Assembly: GCA_963712825.1 (NCBI GenBank)
Contig: CAVQJP010000017.1
Span: 41,643-105,642, forward strand
Reading direction: 5' to 3'
Source: AP-15 sp963712825
Lineage (GTDB): Bacteria > Pseudomonadota > Alphaproteobacteria > ATCC43930 > CGMCC-115725
Length of the DNA: 64,000 nucleotides
The notes beneath the pieces are model-generated. The model was not told the DNA's origin and searched no databases. It saw only the letters and a list, made by a program, of their open reading frames with translations. Both the position numbers and the translations under genes were made by a program. This document shows positions 1-9,868 of the stretch, one piece after another. How positions within the stretch are numbered: position 1 is the first letter of the stretch; each line of letters opens with the position of its first letter.

Positions 1-10
1 ACACGGCTGA

Positions 11-157
11 CAACGAATGAGGACAGGTCGGGCGTCAATTGAAAGCGACAGCAAGCGGTGTTCCGGCCTGCGGCATCGCCTGCGGCGCGATCCGCTTGAC
101 GAATCCGGGTCGACAGCGCGCATCGAACGCGCTGTGCAGCAATTGTTTCAGACATGA
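11..157 (+). pseudogene. bchI: bchI 3' end (magnesium chelatase subunit I), partial
   Basis: The last ~29 codons, reading RHRLRRDPLDESGSTARIER and then AVQQLFQT before a TGA at 155-157, match the C-terminus of the BchI AAA+ subunit of Mg-chelatase. BchI inserts Mg into protoporphyrin IX together with BchD and BchH. The stop overlaps the bchD start codon as ATGA, the usual bchI-bchD coupling. A stop in this frame at 8-10 and poor family similarity before about position 65 suggest a break there, so the gene may be damaged as well as cut by the window edge. The family call is fairly secure for the C-terminal 30 residues only. Confidence 0.7.
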
Positions 158-546
158 GCGCACGCGACCCCGGGGGCGGCTCGCCCGCCTGGGCCGACGC
201 CGCGCTTGCCGCCGCGCTCTTTGCGATCGACCCGGCGGGATGCCGGGGCGTCGTCTTGCGCGCCCGGGTCGGACCGGTACGCGAGCGTTGGCTCGGCTTG
301 GCGCGCGGGCTGCTGCCGCCGCGCGCGCCGATGCGCCAGCTCCCGCTCAACATTGCCGACGACCGGCTGCTTGGCGGTCTCGACCTGGCTGCGACCCTGC
401 GCGTGGGGCGCCCGCTCGCCCAAACCGGGCTTCTCGCCGAAGCCGATGGCGGGGTGGTCTTTATCGCCATGGCCGAACGCTTGCCGGCAGGGCTCGTCGC
501 GCGCCTCACCGCGGCTCTCGACCAGCGCGCCTTAGTCGTGCAGCGC

Positions 547-592
547 GACGGCATCGAGCAGCGTCAGTCGACGGCATCGAGCAGCGTCAATC
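547..592 (+). repeat. 23-bp tandem duplication in bchD
   Basis: Two adjacent 23-bp units, both beginning GACGGCATCGAGCAGCG and differing at one base near the end (GTC versus ATC). Because 23 is not a multiple of three, the duplication shifts the bchD frame; removing one unit rejoins the N-terminal frame to the downstream BchD frame. This looks like replication slippage. Confidence 0.85.
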
Positions 593-1413
593 GACGGTCA
601 TCGGGGTGATTGCGCTCGACGAGGGCATCGAGTTCGACGAGCAGGCGCCGGCGGCGCTGCGCGACCGGCTCGCCTTTCACGTCGACCTGACCGCGACCAG
701 GGTTGTCGGGGCCGCCGGGTCGCCGTTCTCGCCGGCCGAGATTGCCGCCGCCCGGCGGCGGTTGCCGCATGTTCGCGTCGGCGAGGAGATTCTGCGCGGG
801 TTGTGCGCCGCCGGCGAGGCGCTGGGGATCGCCTCGGTCCGCGCCGTGCTTCTGGCGGCAAACGCGGCCCGGGCGGCTGCGGCGTTGGCGCAGCGCGATC
901 AGGTCAGCGCCGTGGACGCCGCCGTCGCCGGTCGGCTGGTTTTGGTCCCGCGCGCGACCGTGGCGCCGCCGATGAGCCCGCCTGAAGAAACCGATCCGCC
1001 AGACCCGGCGCCGCGTGGGCAATCGCCCGCGCCCGACGCCGCCTCGCCGCCGCCGGCCGACGGCGATGCCGCGCCCGACAGCACGGACGCTGATTGCCAT
1101 CGCGTCGAACATCACCCGGTCGAGGACGTCGTTCTCGCCGCCGCCCAGGCGGCCATCCCGCCGCGCTTGTTGGCGCAGCTGCGGCTCGCCGAGGCCGGGG
1201 GCCGGCGCCCGGCCTCGCAAGGACGGTCGAGCGCGCCGCATCACGCGGCGTTGCGCGGTCGACCCGCCGGAACAGCGCGCGGCGAGCTGCGGCCAGGGAG
1301 CCGGCTCGATTTGATCGCGACGCTGCGCGCGGCGGCGCCATGGCAGGCGCTGCGGCGTCGCGACGGCACCGCCCGGACGTCTGCCGGGGCGTCTGACCGT
1401 CGGCGGCGGATCG

Positions 1414-1862
1414 CGATCAGCAGCGCGCTCGGCAAGCCGGGCCTGAACGCTCGCGCCGCCCGCAGCGCATCGGCGCCGCCCGGCTCGCGTCCTGTTCTGC
1501 CGTCTCTGGCGACACTGCCGCGGCCGTCGGTCAGCAGGACGACAACCGGCAATCCGCCGCGGCGGCTTCGATGCCGGCCGCCAGCGGGGTGGCGTCGCCT
1601 CCGGGAAGACCGGCAAGATTGCGTCGCGCGCGGGCCAGCGAGCGCGTCGGCGGCAACAACAGCTCGGCCCGCTGCCTGCGGAACGCGATGGGCGCGACCC
1701 GGTCGCGCCGAACGTAGCATTCCGCCAGCAGCAGCTCGACGGCGCCCTTGGTCTCCGCCAAGCGATGCAGCGCCGACGATCCGGAAGCATCGACCGCAAA
1801 GATCACGGTTGTGGGGGTCCGCCGGGTGAAGCGGGTGAGCCGGAAGTCCTCGCGCCGGATCT
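1414..1862 (-). other. inverted segment carrying the BchD VWA domain
   Basis: Plus-strand BchD coding stops making sense after ...RRRI at 1412. The minus strand then reads EIRREDFRLTRF through the MIDAS motif to LTDGRG and ALLI, and plus-strand BchD resumes at DTSVRPQPEARR from 1863. Flipping this segment back restores an exact in-frame join at the left junction (CGG ATC GAG ATC CGG). The right junction is left with one extra CG pair. Both breakpoints lie in GATC-containing sequence (GGATCG/CGATCAG and GGATCT/CGACACC), but no long inverted repeat was seen. Confidence 0.8.
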
Positions 1863-2019
1863 CGACACCTCCGTGCGGCCGCAGCCCGAGGCGCGCCGGC
1901 TTGCCGCCGAGATGGACGCGGCCTACCTGCCGCTGCCCGCTGCCCGCTGCCGGCTCGGCGGCGATCTCGCAGGCGGTTCGGGCGCAGCCGGTGTCGGTCC
2001 GTCGCGAGATCAGGCGATA

Positions 2020-2897
2020 GTGGCCGACCGGCTGGTCTGGGAGCGCGACGGGCGCGATTGGCCGAACCGCGAGAGCAGCCGGTTTGCGCGCGCCGCCGGC
2101 TTGCGCTGGCACGTCCAGCAGCTCGGCGACGGGCCCGTCGTGCTGCTGGTGCACGGCACCGGCGCATCGACCCATTCGTGGCGCGCGCTTGCCCCGCTGC
2201 TCGCCGCGCGCTTCACAGTCGTCGCGCCCGATCTGCCCGGCCATGGCTTTACCCAGCGCGCTCCGTCCTACCAGCTTTCGCTGCCGGGAATGGCTCTGGC
2301 GCTCGATGCGCTGGTGCGCCAGCTCGGGGTGAGCCCGGTCATCGCCGTCGCCGGCGCGGCGATCCTGGCGCGCATGAGCCTCGACCGGCGCATCGCGCCA
2401 CGCCGATTGGTGAGCTTGAACGGCGCGCTCCTCCCGTTGCACGGCATGGCGGCCACCTTTTTTCGCCTCTCGCCAAGCTGCTCGTCGGCATTCCGCTTTT
2501 GCCGTGGCTGTTCGCCCGGCGTTGCGCCGACCGTGCGGCGGTCGAGCGCATGGTGCGCGACACCGGCTCGACGATCGAGCCCTACGGCATCGACCTTTAT
2601 GCCCGGCTGGCGCGAAGCCCGACGCATGTCGCCGCCGCGCTCGGCATGATGGCCAACTGGGACTTGGTTTCACTCGAGCGCGAGCTGCCGCGCCTGCGGA
2701 CTCCGCTGACCCTCGTCGCCGCCGGACGGGATCGAGCGATTTTGCCGATGACCGCGTCCAGGGTTCGGGCCATCGTCCCGAATGCCATGGTGGTAAGCTT
2801 GCCTGGCCTCGGCCATCTTGCCCATGAAGAGCGGCCGCACGAAGTGGCTGAGCTGATCGGGCGCCCGGAACAGCCGACCCCCCGGCGCTGCGCGTGA
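2020..2897 (+). pseudogene. bchO: bchO, alpha/beta-fold hydrolase of the Mg-chelatase cluster, frameshifted
   Basis: Reads VADRLVWERDGRDWPNRESS, then the oxyanion-region motif LLVHGTGASTHSW and VVAPDLPGHGFT, all typical of BchO. BchO is a putative Mg-chelatase accessory protein that always follows bchD. GTG at 2020 is chosen because it overlaps the bchD stop. A one-base loss in a G run near 2453 shifts the frame; the rest (HLFSPLAKLLVGIPLLPWLF to RPEQPTPRRCA) is in the next frame. Where the family has a GHSAGAAI nucleophile elbow, this copy reads AVAGAAIL, as if three codons (GHS) were deleted. Confidence 0.85.
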
Positions 2898-3079
2898 GCG
2901 CCTGCAGTCCGCCGGCGCCACCCCTCTCCGGCGGCGGCCGCCCTATGGCGGCGCGAAGCGGGGCGTCAAATCGGGAACCGGCCGCCGCGAGTGGCGAGCC
3001 GGCCGGCTGGCGGCGCCGGGTCTCGGGCGCTCGACGCCTGAGATCGGTAAGACGGGCTTGACATGCGGAGTTGTGGTCG

Positions 3080-4094
<1,015 letters not shown>

Positions 4095-4245
4095 CATCCG
4101 GGCGGACAAAGGACCCTTCGGCCGGTGCAACCCCTCTACTGCCGCCACGCCGCCGCGATCGGTCGCGACGCCCTAGCGCGCAGTTTCCCTGACGGCGGCA
4201 ATCGCACGGCCGGCAAAGAACAACGCGGCTGTCCCTTGGGCTTGC

Positions 4246-4263
4246 TGTCAATTACGTGTTATA
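4246..4263 (+). promoter_or_regulatory. possible degenerate PpsR/CrtJ box upstream of crtI
   Basis: TGTCAATTACGTGTTATA has one good PpsR half-site (TGTCAATTA) and, at the correct 12-base spacing, ATA where ACA is expected. It lies about 10 bases before the ATG at 4273. Redox control of crt genes by PpsR fits, but one half-site is imperfect. Confidence 0.35.
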
Positions 4264-4272
4264 CCTACAGCG

Positions 4273-5195
4273 ATGTTGAACTTTACATCTGGTTCGCGCA
4301 TCCGAACCTCCGCGGGAGCGCCGCCAGCCGCATGCGGTTGTCATCGGCGCCGGCTTTGGCGGGCTGGCCGCGGCAATCCGGCTCGGCGCGCGCGGCTATC
4401 GGGTGACCATCTTCGAGCGGCTCGACGGTCCGGGCGGCCGCGCCTATGTCTACCGCCAGGACGGCTTCACCTTTGACGCCGGGCCGACAATCGTCACCGC
4501 GCCGTTTCTGCTTGAGGAGTTGTGGCGCCTGTGCGGCCGGCGCCTTGCCGGCGATGTCGAGCTGCGCCCGGTGTCCCCGTTCTACCGCATGCATTTCGAT
4601 GACGGTACGGTATTTGATTACTGCGGCGACGCGGCGCAGGTGCGGGCCCGCATCGTCAAGCTCTCGCCCGGCGACTTGGCCGGCTACGAGCGCTTTCTGC
4701 AGAAGAGCGAGACGATCTTTCGCCTCGGCTTTGAGCAGCTGGCGCACGTCCCGTTCGCTTCCTGGCGGGACATGGTGCGGATCGCGCCGGCAATGCTTCG
4801 CCTCGGCAACTATCGCAGCATCTACGGCTTTGTCTCGCGCTTCGTCAAGGATCCGCGACTGCGCATCGCGCTCAGCTTTCATCCGCTGCTGATCGGCGGC
4901 AATCCGTTCTCCGCCAGCTCGATCTACAGCTTGATCGTCTTTCTGGAGCGGCGCTGGGGGGTATTTTTTGCGATGGGCGGGACCGGAAGGCTGGTGCAGG
5001 CGCTGGCCGGGCTGGTCGACCGCCAGGGCGGGGTGATCCGCTACGGCGCCGAGGTTCGCTCTATCCTGGTCAAGGATCGCGCGGCGATCGGCGTGCGCCT
5101 CGCCTCCGGCGAGGAGGTCGCCGCCGACATCGTGGTCTCGAACGCCAATTCCGCCTGGACCTACCGCTACCTGCTGCCGGCCGCCGTTCGGCCGC
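4273..5195 (+). pseudogene. crtI: crtI 5' two-thirds, phytoene desaturase, truncated
   Basis: CrtI is the FAD enzyme that converts phytoene to neurosporene or lycopene. The Rossmann motif VVIGAGFGGLAAAIRLGARG is preceded by an ATG in another frame, so there is already an indel before about 4320. The frame then runs cleanly through GPGGRAYVYRQDGFTFDAGP, the substrate-domain motif HPLLIGGNPFSASSIYSL and MGGTGRLVQALAGLVDRQGG to VVSNANSAWTYRYLLPAAV. Homology stops abruptly near 5195, about 300 residues into a ~500-residue family, where an inverted crtD piece begins. crtB, which usually follows, is absent. Confidence 0.88.
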
Positions 5196-5695
5196 GGGCG
5201 ACGGCGCCCGGTTCTTGTCGTCGCGGTCCTGGGCGCAGACGTAAACCGTCGGCGCTGCCGGCAGCCGTCGCTTGATCAGGATGTCGTCGAACTCGGCGGC
5301 GTAATCGGCCGAAAAGAATACCGTGTGGCGCAGCAGCGGAAAGCCTTCGGTCTCGGCGAGCAACGCCCAGGTCAACGCCGACAACGACCGCGTCGACGGC
5401 GCCGCTGCGGGCGCGGCTGCGGCGACATCGGCGCCGAACCGTCCGCCCGCAACCGCGGCGGCATCGGCGTTGACGATCACAGCATCGGCCGCGACCCGCT
5501 CGCCGCTCGCCGCTCGCGAGCGCGATCGCGCTCGGGCGGCCGCCGGCGATCACGATTTCGCCAACCTCGCAGCCATAGCGGAAGGCGACGCCGAGGTTTT
5601 CGGCGGCCCGGGCGAGCGCCTCGGCGAGACGATACATGCCGCCGCGCACCAGCCAGACCCCTCCGCGCTCGACATGCGCGATCAGCGGAACTAGT
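5195..5695 (-). pseudogene. crtD: crtD internal fragment (methoxyneurosporene desaturase), inverted
   Basis: Minus-strand reading gives LVPLIAHVERGGVWLVRGGM, YRLAEALARAAENLGVAFRY and GCEVGEIVIAGGRPSAIALA. A frame change near 5500 follows, then VIVNADAAAVAGGRF, SALTWALLAETEGFPLLRHT, VFFSADYAAEFDDILIKRRL and PTVYVCAQDRDD. These match the middle of CrtD, the hydroxyneurosporene desaturase of spheroidene/spirilloxanthin synthesis. Both ends are missing: one end abuts crtI sequence at about 5195, the other abuts the bchC 3' end at about 5690. It is a rearrangement product with no start codon of its own. Confidence 0.8.
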
Positions 5696-5828
5696 CGAGA
5701 GCGGCCGCCTGCCGCTCGACGGCCTGATCACCCACCGACAGCCGGCGGCGCACGCCCCGCAAGCCTATCGCACCGCCTTCACCGACCCCTCGTGCCTCGA
5801 AATGATCCTGGATTGGAGCGCCTTCTGA
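5690..5828 (+). pseudogene. bchC: bchC 3' end (3-hydroxyethyl bacteriochlorophyllide a dehydrogenase)
   Basis: ELVESGRLPLDGLITHRQPA followed by YRTAFTDPSCLEMILDWSAF and TGA is the C-terminus of BchC. BchC oxidises the 3-hydroxyethyl group in bacteriochlorophyll a synthesis. Only about 45 codons remain; upstream sequence is the inverted crtD fragment. The stop overlaps the bchX start as TGATG, the usual bchC-bchX-bchY-bchZ arrangement, so the downstream join is ancestral and the upstream one is a breakpoint. Confidence 0.85.
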
Positions 5829-6851
5829 TGACAGCGCCCTATGACCTCGCCGCCGGCGAACGCCCGGATTTTGGCCGAAACGCAGATCTGCGCGCCGAGG
5901 CGGCAATCGAGCCCGACCCGGTGTCGACCGCGCCGCCGACCAAGACGATGCAGATCATCGCGATTTACGGCAAAGGCGGGATCGGCAAAAGCTTCGCGCT
6001 CGCCAACCTGTCCTATATGATGGCGCAGCAGGGCAAACGGGTGCTGCTGATCGGCTGCGACCCCAAAAGCGACACGACCTCGCTGCTGTTCGGCGGGCGC
6101 AGCTGCCCGACCATCATCGAAACCTCCTCAAAGAAAAAACTGGCGGGCGAAAAGGTGCAGATCGGCGACGTCTACTTCAAGCGCGATGGCGTCTTTGCGA
6201 TGGAGCCGGGCGGCCCCGAAGTCGGCCGCGGCTGCGGCGGCCGCGGCATCATCCACGGCTTCGAGCTGCTCGAAAAACTCGGCTTTCACCAGTGGGGCTT
6301 TGACTACGTGCTGCTCGACTTTCTCGGCGACGTCGTCTGCGGCGGTTTCGGCCTGCCGATCGCCCGCGACATGTGCCAGAAGGTCATCGTCGTCGGCTCG
6401 AACGATCTGCAATCGCTCTACGTCGCCAACAACGTGTGCTCGGCGGTTGATTATTTCCGCCGGCTCGGCGGCAATGTCGGCGTCGCCGGCATGGTCATCA
6501 ACAAGGACGACGGAACCGGCGAGGCGCATGCCTTCGCCGCCGCGGTGGGGATACCGGTGCTGGCCTCGATCCCGGCCGACGACGACATTCGCCGCAAGAG
6601 CGCCAGCTACGAAATCGTCGGCAAGCCCGGCGGCCAGTGGGCGCCCGCTGTTCGAGCAGCTGGCGCGGGCGGCCTCCGTGGCGCCCCCGGTCCGGCCGAG
6701 CCCGTTGTCGCACGAGGCGCTGTTGGGCTTGTTCAAGGGCGACGCCGTCGGCCGCGGCGTGGTGCTCGAAGCGGCCACGCCCGAGGACATGTGCGCCGGC
6801 AACCCGATCATCGAAAGACCGTCGCTCGAAGTGATCTACGAGGGCGCCTGA
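5828..6851 (+). pseudogene. bchX: bchX, chlorophyllide reductase iron protein, one frameshift
   Basis: A NifH-like homodimeric ATPase that donates electrons to BchYZ for reduction of the C7-C8 bond of chlorophyllide a. It shows the P-loop IYGKGGIGKSFALANLSYMM, the GCDPKSDTTSLLFGG switch, and Fe-S ligand regions GRGCGGRGIIHGF and LLDFLGDVVCGGFGLPIARD. One extra C in a C run at about 6638 shifts the frame. The C-terminus (LFEQLARAASVAPPVRPSPL, then MCAGNPIIERPSLEVIYEGA) continues in the next frame to 6851. Apart from this single indel it is full length. BchX rather than NifH is shown by the N-terminal extension and the bchC/bchY neighbours. Confidence 0.9.
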
Positions 6852-6866
6852 TCGGCGGATTGCACG

Positions 6867-8310
6867 ATGACGCTCATCGACGCCGCCCCATCGCCATCGT
6901 CGGGTCGCATCGCGGCCGCGGCTTCGTGTCATGGCGACCATGAAACCCTGCTTGCCGCCGCCGCGGCGGCGGGCAGCAGCGAGACGGTGGCGCGGCTGCG
7001 CAACGACTACCCGCGCGGGCCGCACGACCAGCCGCAATCGATGTGCCCGGCCTTTGGTTCGCTGCGCGTCGGGCTGCGGATGCGGCGCACCGCGACGATC
7101 CTGTGCGGCTCGGCGTGCTGCGTCTATGGGCTGACCTTCACCTCGCACTTTTACGGGGCACGCCGGACGGTCGGCTATGTCCCGTTCAATTCCGAGACCT
7201 TGGTGAAGGGCCAGGTGTTCGAGGACATCCGTGGGGCGGTCTTCGAAACCGCCAAGCCCGACGCCTACGACTGCGTTGTCGTGATCAACCTGTGTGTGCC
7301 GACCGCCTCCGGCGTTCCGCTCGACCTGCTGCCGAAAGAGATCGGCGGGGTGCGGATCATCGGCATCGACGTCCTCGGTTTTGGCGTCCCGACGCATGCC
7401 GAAGCAAAGGACGTGTTGAGCGGCGCGATGCTGCGCTTTGCCCGGCTCGAAGCCGAGCAGGGTCCGGTGCAGCGGCCGCGCCAGCTGGTCGACGACGAGC
7501 CGATGGTGGCGGTGATCGGCGAATTGTTCCCGGCCGATCCGGTCGGGATCGGGGTGCTGCTGGCGCCGATGGGGCTGCGCCTCGCGCCGCAATTGCCGGC
7601 GCGCGAATGGCGCGACCTTTACGCCGCTCTCGATTGCGTCGTCGCCGCGGCGGCGCATCCGTTCTATGTCGCCTCGGTGCGCGAATTTCGCGCGGCCGGC
7701 CGGCCGATTGTCGGCTCGGGCCCGGTCGGCGTCGAGGGGACGGCGGCCTGGCTCGACGCGATCGGGACGGCGGCCGGCATTGGCGCGGCCAAGGTTGACC
7801 AGGCGAAGGCGCTGGCGCTGGCCCGGCAGGCGATTACCGCCAATCCGGTGAAGGCGCGAATCACCGTCTCCGGCTATGAAGGCTCCGAGCTGCTGGTGGC
7901 GCGCCTGCTGGCCGAAGCCGGGGCCGAAATCCCTATGTCGGCACCGCCTGTCCGCGCACCGAGTGGAGCGATCCCGACCGCGACTGGCTCGAAGCCCGCG
8001 GAACCCATGTCCAGTACCGCGCTTCGCTCGAGCAGGATCTCGCGGCGATGGCGGACGTCAAGCCCGATCTGGCGCTCGGCACCACCCCGCTGGTGCAGAA
8101 AGCAAAGGAGCGCGGCATTCCCGCCGTCTATTTCACCAATATCGTTTCGGCGCGGCCGCTGTTCGGGCCGCCGGGCGCGACCGCGATCGCCGGCATCATT
8201 GCGGCGCAGACCAGGGCGCCGATCGCTTCTCCCGCATGGTGGCATTTTTCGACAGGGCCGGCGCCGCCGAACCGCGCAGCGACGGGCCAGCTTCGGCAAC
8301 GGTCGGGTGA
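6867..8310 (+). pseudogene. bchY: bchY, chlorophyllide reductase subunit Y, two frameshifts
   Basis: NifD-like subunit of chlorophyllide reductase. The frame opens at MTLIDAAPSPSSGR and runs through SMCPAFGSLRVGLRMRRTAT and LCGSACCVYGLTFTSHFYGA, with Cys ligands for the Fe-S cluster, and FNSETLVKGQVFEDIRGAVF. It breaks near 7930 by loss of one C (a CCC run reduced to CC). It resumes as YVGTACPRTEWSDPDRDWLE and VYFTNIVSARPLFGPPGATA, breaks again near 8215, and ends RFSRMVAFFDRAGAAEPRSD... at 8310. bchZ starts four bases later. Confidence 0.9.
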
Positions 8311-8314
8311 GCCG

Positions 8315-9089
8315 ATGCTGGTGCTCGATCATGACCGGGCCGGCGGCTATTGGGGAGCGGTCTACGCCTTTACTGCGGTCAAAGGGTTGCGCGTCGTCAT
8401 CGACGGGCCGGTCGGATGCGAGAACCTGCCGGTAACCGCGGTACTGCACTACACCGATGCTTTGCCGCCGCATGAGCTGCCGATCGTCGTCACCGGGCTC
8501 TCTGAAGAACAGCTGTCGATGAGCGGCACCGAAGATGCGTTGCGCCGCGCCGGCTGGGTGCAGGACCAAAGCCTGCCGGCGGTGGTCGTCACCGGCAACA
8601 TCGCCGAGATGATCGGCGGCGGGGTGACGCCCGAGGGCTCGAACCTGCGGCGCTTCATCCCGCGCGCGATTGACGAGGACCAGTGGCAAAGCGCCGACCG
8701 CGCGATCTATTGGCTGTGGAGCGAATTCGGCGGGGCAAAGGCCAAGCCGCGGCCCCGCCCCGCGCGGGCCGCCGACGCCAAACCGCGGGTCAACATCATC
8801 GGTCCGATCTACGGGACGTTCAACATGCCGTCCGATCTCGCCGAGATTTCGCGGCTGGTGCAGGGAATCGGCTGCGACGTCAATCTCGTGTTCCCGCTGG
8901 GCGCGGCGGTCGGCGACATCCCGCAGCAGGACGCAGACGTCAATGTCTGCATGTATCGCGAGTTCGGCCGGCAGCTCTGCGAGGAGCTGGGCCGGCTAGC
9001 GCGCGGCGCAGCTGGCCGGCGAGGACCGGGTCACCGCGGCGCGCGTGACGCAGTCGTTGTCGGCGCTTGTCCCTGGGCAGGTCGCATGA
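8315..9089 (+). pseudogene. bchZ: bchZ, chlorophyllide reductase subunit Z, large internal deletion
   Basis: The N-terminal half is excellent BchZ: MLVLDHDRAGGYWGAVYAFT, IDGPVGCENLPVTAVLHYTD, TGNIAEMIGGGVTPEGSNLR, NIIGPIYGTFNMPSDLAEIS and VNVCMYREFGRQLCEEL. From about 8990 the sequence switches to AAQLAGEDRVTAARVTQSLS, which resembles the far C-terminus of BchZ and ends TGA at 9087-9089. Around 200 of the ~480 residues are therefore missing between the two parts, and the join is out of frame. The protein would lack most of the second half of the NifK-like fold. Confidence 0.8.
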
Positions 9090-9209
9090 ACCGCGCAGCG
9101 CCAACAATCGGACACAGTGTTTGTCGTGATGGCTGGCCATCACGGCGAGCCCCGCCGCCGGGGCAGTCGGCGGCAACGGCAAATCGTCCTTTTGTCGGGA
9201 GACAATGGC

Positions 9210-9437
9210 ATGGCAATTGACGACAGGCGCAACGAGTCCTTGTCCGGGCTGAACGAGGCCGAGGCCCGGGAGTTTCACCGCATCTTCATGACCAGTTTCA
9301 TCGTGTTCATCGTGATCTGCATCATTGCGCACATTCTCGCTTGGCAATGGCGTCCGTGGCTGCCCGGCGAACATGGCTATTCGATGCTCGATCACGCCCG
9401 CGACGCGGTGAACTACCTTATTCCTGATTTCGCCTAA
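9210..9437 (+). CDS. pufB: PufB, LH1 light-harvesting beta polypeptide
   Basis: 75 residues. The N-terminal cytoplasmic part (MAIDDRRNESLSGLNEAEAR EFHRIFM) is followed by one membrane helix (SFIVFIVICIIAHILAWQWR) with the BChl-ligand His in IIAHILAW and the conserved WRPWLPGEHGY C-terminus. ATG at 9210 is chosen over the out-of-frame ATG at 9205 because it gives the standard PufB start; GGGAG lies about 10 bases upstream. No pufQ is visible between bchZ and pufB. This is one of very few undamaged genes in the cluster. Confidence 0.93.
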   Translation: MAIDDRRNESLSGLNEAEAREFHRIFMTSFIVFIVICIIAHILAWQWRPWLPGEHGYSMLDHARDAVNYLIPDFA

Positions 9438-9450
9438 CGGGAGGGGACCG

Positions 9451-9720
9451 ATGTGGCGTTTGTGGCTGCTGTTCGACCCGCGCAGAACGCTGGTCGCACT
9501 GTTCACGTTTCTGTTCGCGCTGGCGCTGCTCATTCATTTTATCCTGCTGAGCACCAGCCGGTTCAACTGGCTGGAGGGGCCGCGGCCCGCTGCTGCGGCG
9601 GCGAGCCAGCAGGCATCGCCACTGCCGGCGCCAGCCTCGCGGGCCGAAAGCCGGTTGCAGCACGGAGGAGGCGCCTGGCGGCACCTCCGCACCGGAGGGA
9701 TTCGACGATGGCGATGCTGA
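9451..9720 (+). CDS. pufA: PufA, LH1 light-harvesting alpha polypeptide, possibly extended C-terminus
   Basis: MWRLWLLFDPRRTLVALFTF followed by LFALALLIHFILLSTSRFNW is a canonical LH1 alpha chain with the BChl-binding His in LLIHFILL. The gene follows pufB by 13 bases with an AACGGGAGGGGACCG ribosome site. The predicted product is 89 residues, longer than the usual 55-70. Its last ~25 codons run through the intercistronic hairpin and overlap the pufL start by 13 bases, so the original stop was probably lost by an indel after SQQASPLPAP. Confidence 0.88.
   Translation: MWRLWLLFDPRRTLVALFTFLFALALLIHFILLSTSRFNWLEGPRPAAAAASQQASPLPAPASRAESRLQHGGGAWRHLRTGGIRRWRC
9663..9689 (+). promoter_or_regulatory. 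pufA-pufL intercistronic hairpin
   Basis: CGGAGG at 9663-9668 pairs with CCTCCG at 9684-9689 around a 15-base loop holding AGGCGCCT. A hairpin at this place stabilises the pufBA part of the mRNA in other purple bacteria. Here it survives although pufL behind it is truncated. Confidence 0.5.
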
Positions 9721-9862
9721 GCTTCGAACAAAAATATCGCGTCCGCGGGGGGGCGCTGCTGGGAGGTGACCTTTTCGATTTCTGGGTCGGCCCGTTTCTA
9801 TGTCGGGTTTTTCGGGGTCACGACGGTGTTTTTTGCCGCGCTCGGCACCGCCCTGATCGAGC
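9708..9862 (+). pseudogene. pufL: pufL 5' end (reaction centre L subunit), truncated
   Basis: MAMLSFEQKYRVRGGALLGG DLFDFWVGPF is the PufL N-terminus, preceded by GGAGG at about 9696. A frameshift follows WVGPF; the next frame reads YVGFFGVTTVFFAALGTALI, the first membrane helix. Homology ends near 9860, about 50 residues into a ~275-residue protein, where minus-strand bchP-like sequence begins. The rest of pufL, and pufM and pufC, are absent. Confidence 0.85.
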
Positions 9863-9868
9863 GCACGA

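Larger units (their letters stand above)
154..2020 (+). pseudogene. bchD: bchD, magnesium chelatase subunit D, disrupted and internally inverted
   Basis: BchD carries an inactive AAA-like N-terminal domain, a Pro/acidic linker and a C-terminal von Willebrand A domain. The N-terminal part starts at the ATG overlapping bchI (MSARDPGGGSPAWADAAL). It shifts frame at a 23-bp tandem duplication (547-592) and resumes as VIALDEGIEFDEQAPAALRD, running to LRAAAPWQALRRR near 1355. The VWA domain (VDASGS MIDAS motif, LLLAECYVRRD, LLLPPTRSL, VVLLTDGRG) is on the minus strand between 1862 and 1414. The C-terminus (RPQPEARRLAAEMDAAYLPL, then AAISQAVRAQ after a shift) is again on the plus strand and stops at 2018-2020, overlapping the bchO GTG. 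A further frameshift lies near 1560. The gene cannot make BchD. Confidence 0.88.

Noticed and set aside
39..1829. A 596-codon open frame over the bchI/bchD region
   Set aside because: Only its part from about 595 to 1412 is real BchD; the rest is out-of-frame high-G+C sequence with no family signal.
5828..6851. Nitrogenase iron protein NifH
   Set aside because: The P-loop protein has the BchX N-terminal extension and lies between bchC and bchY; no nif genes are present.
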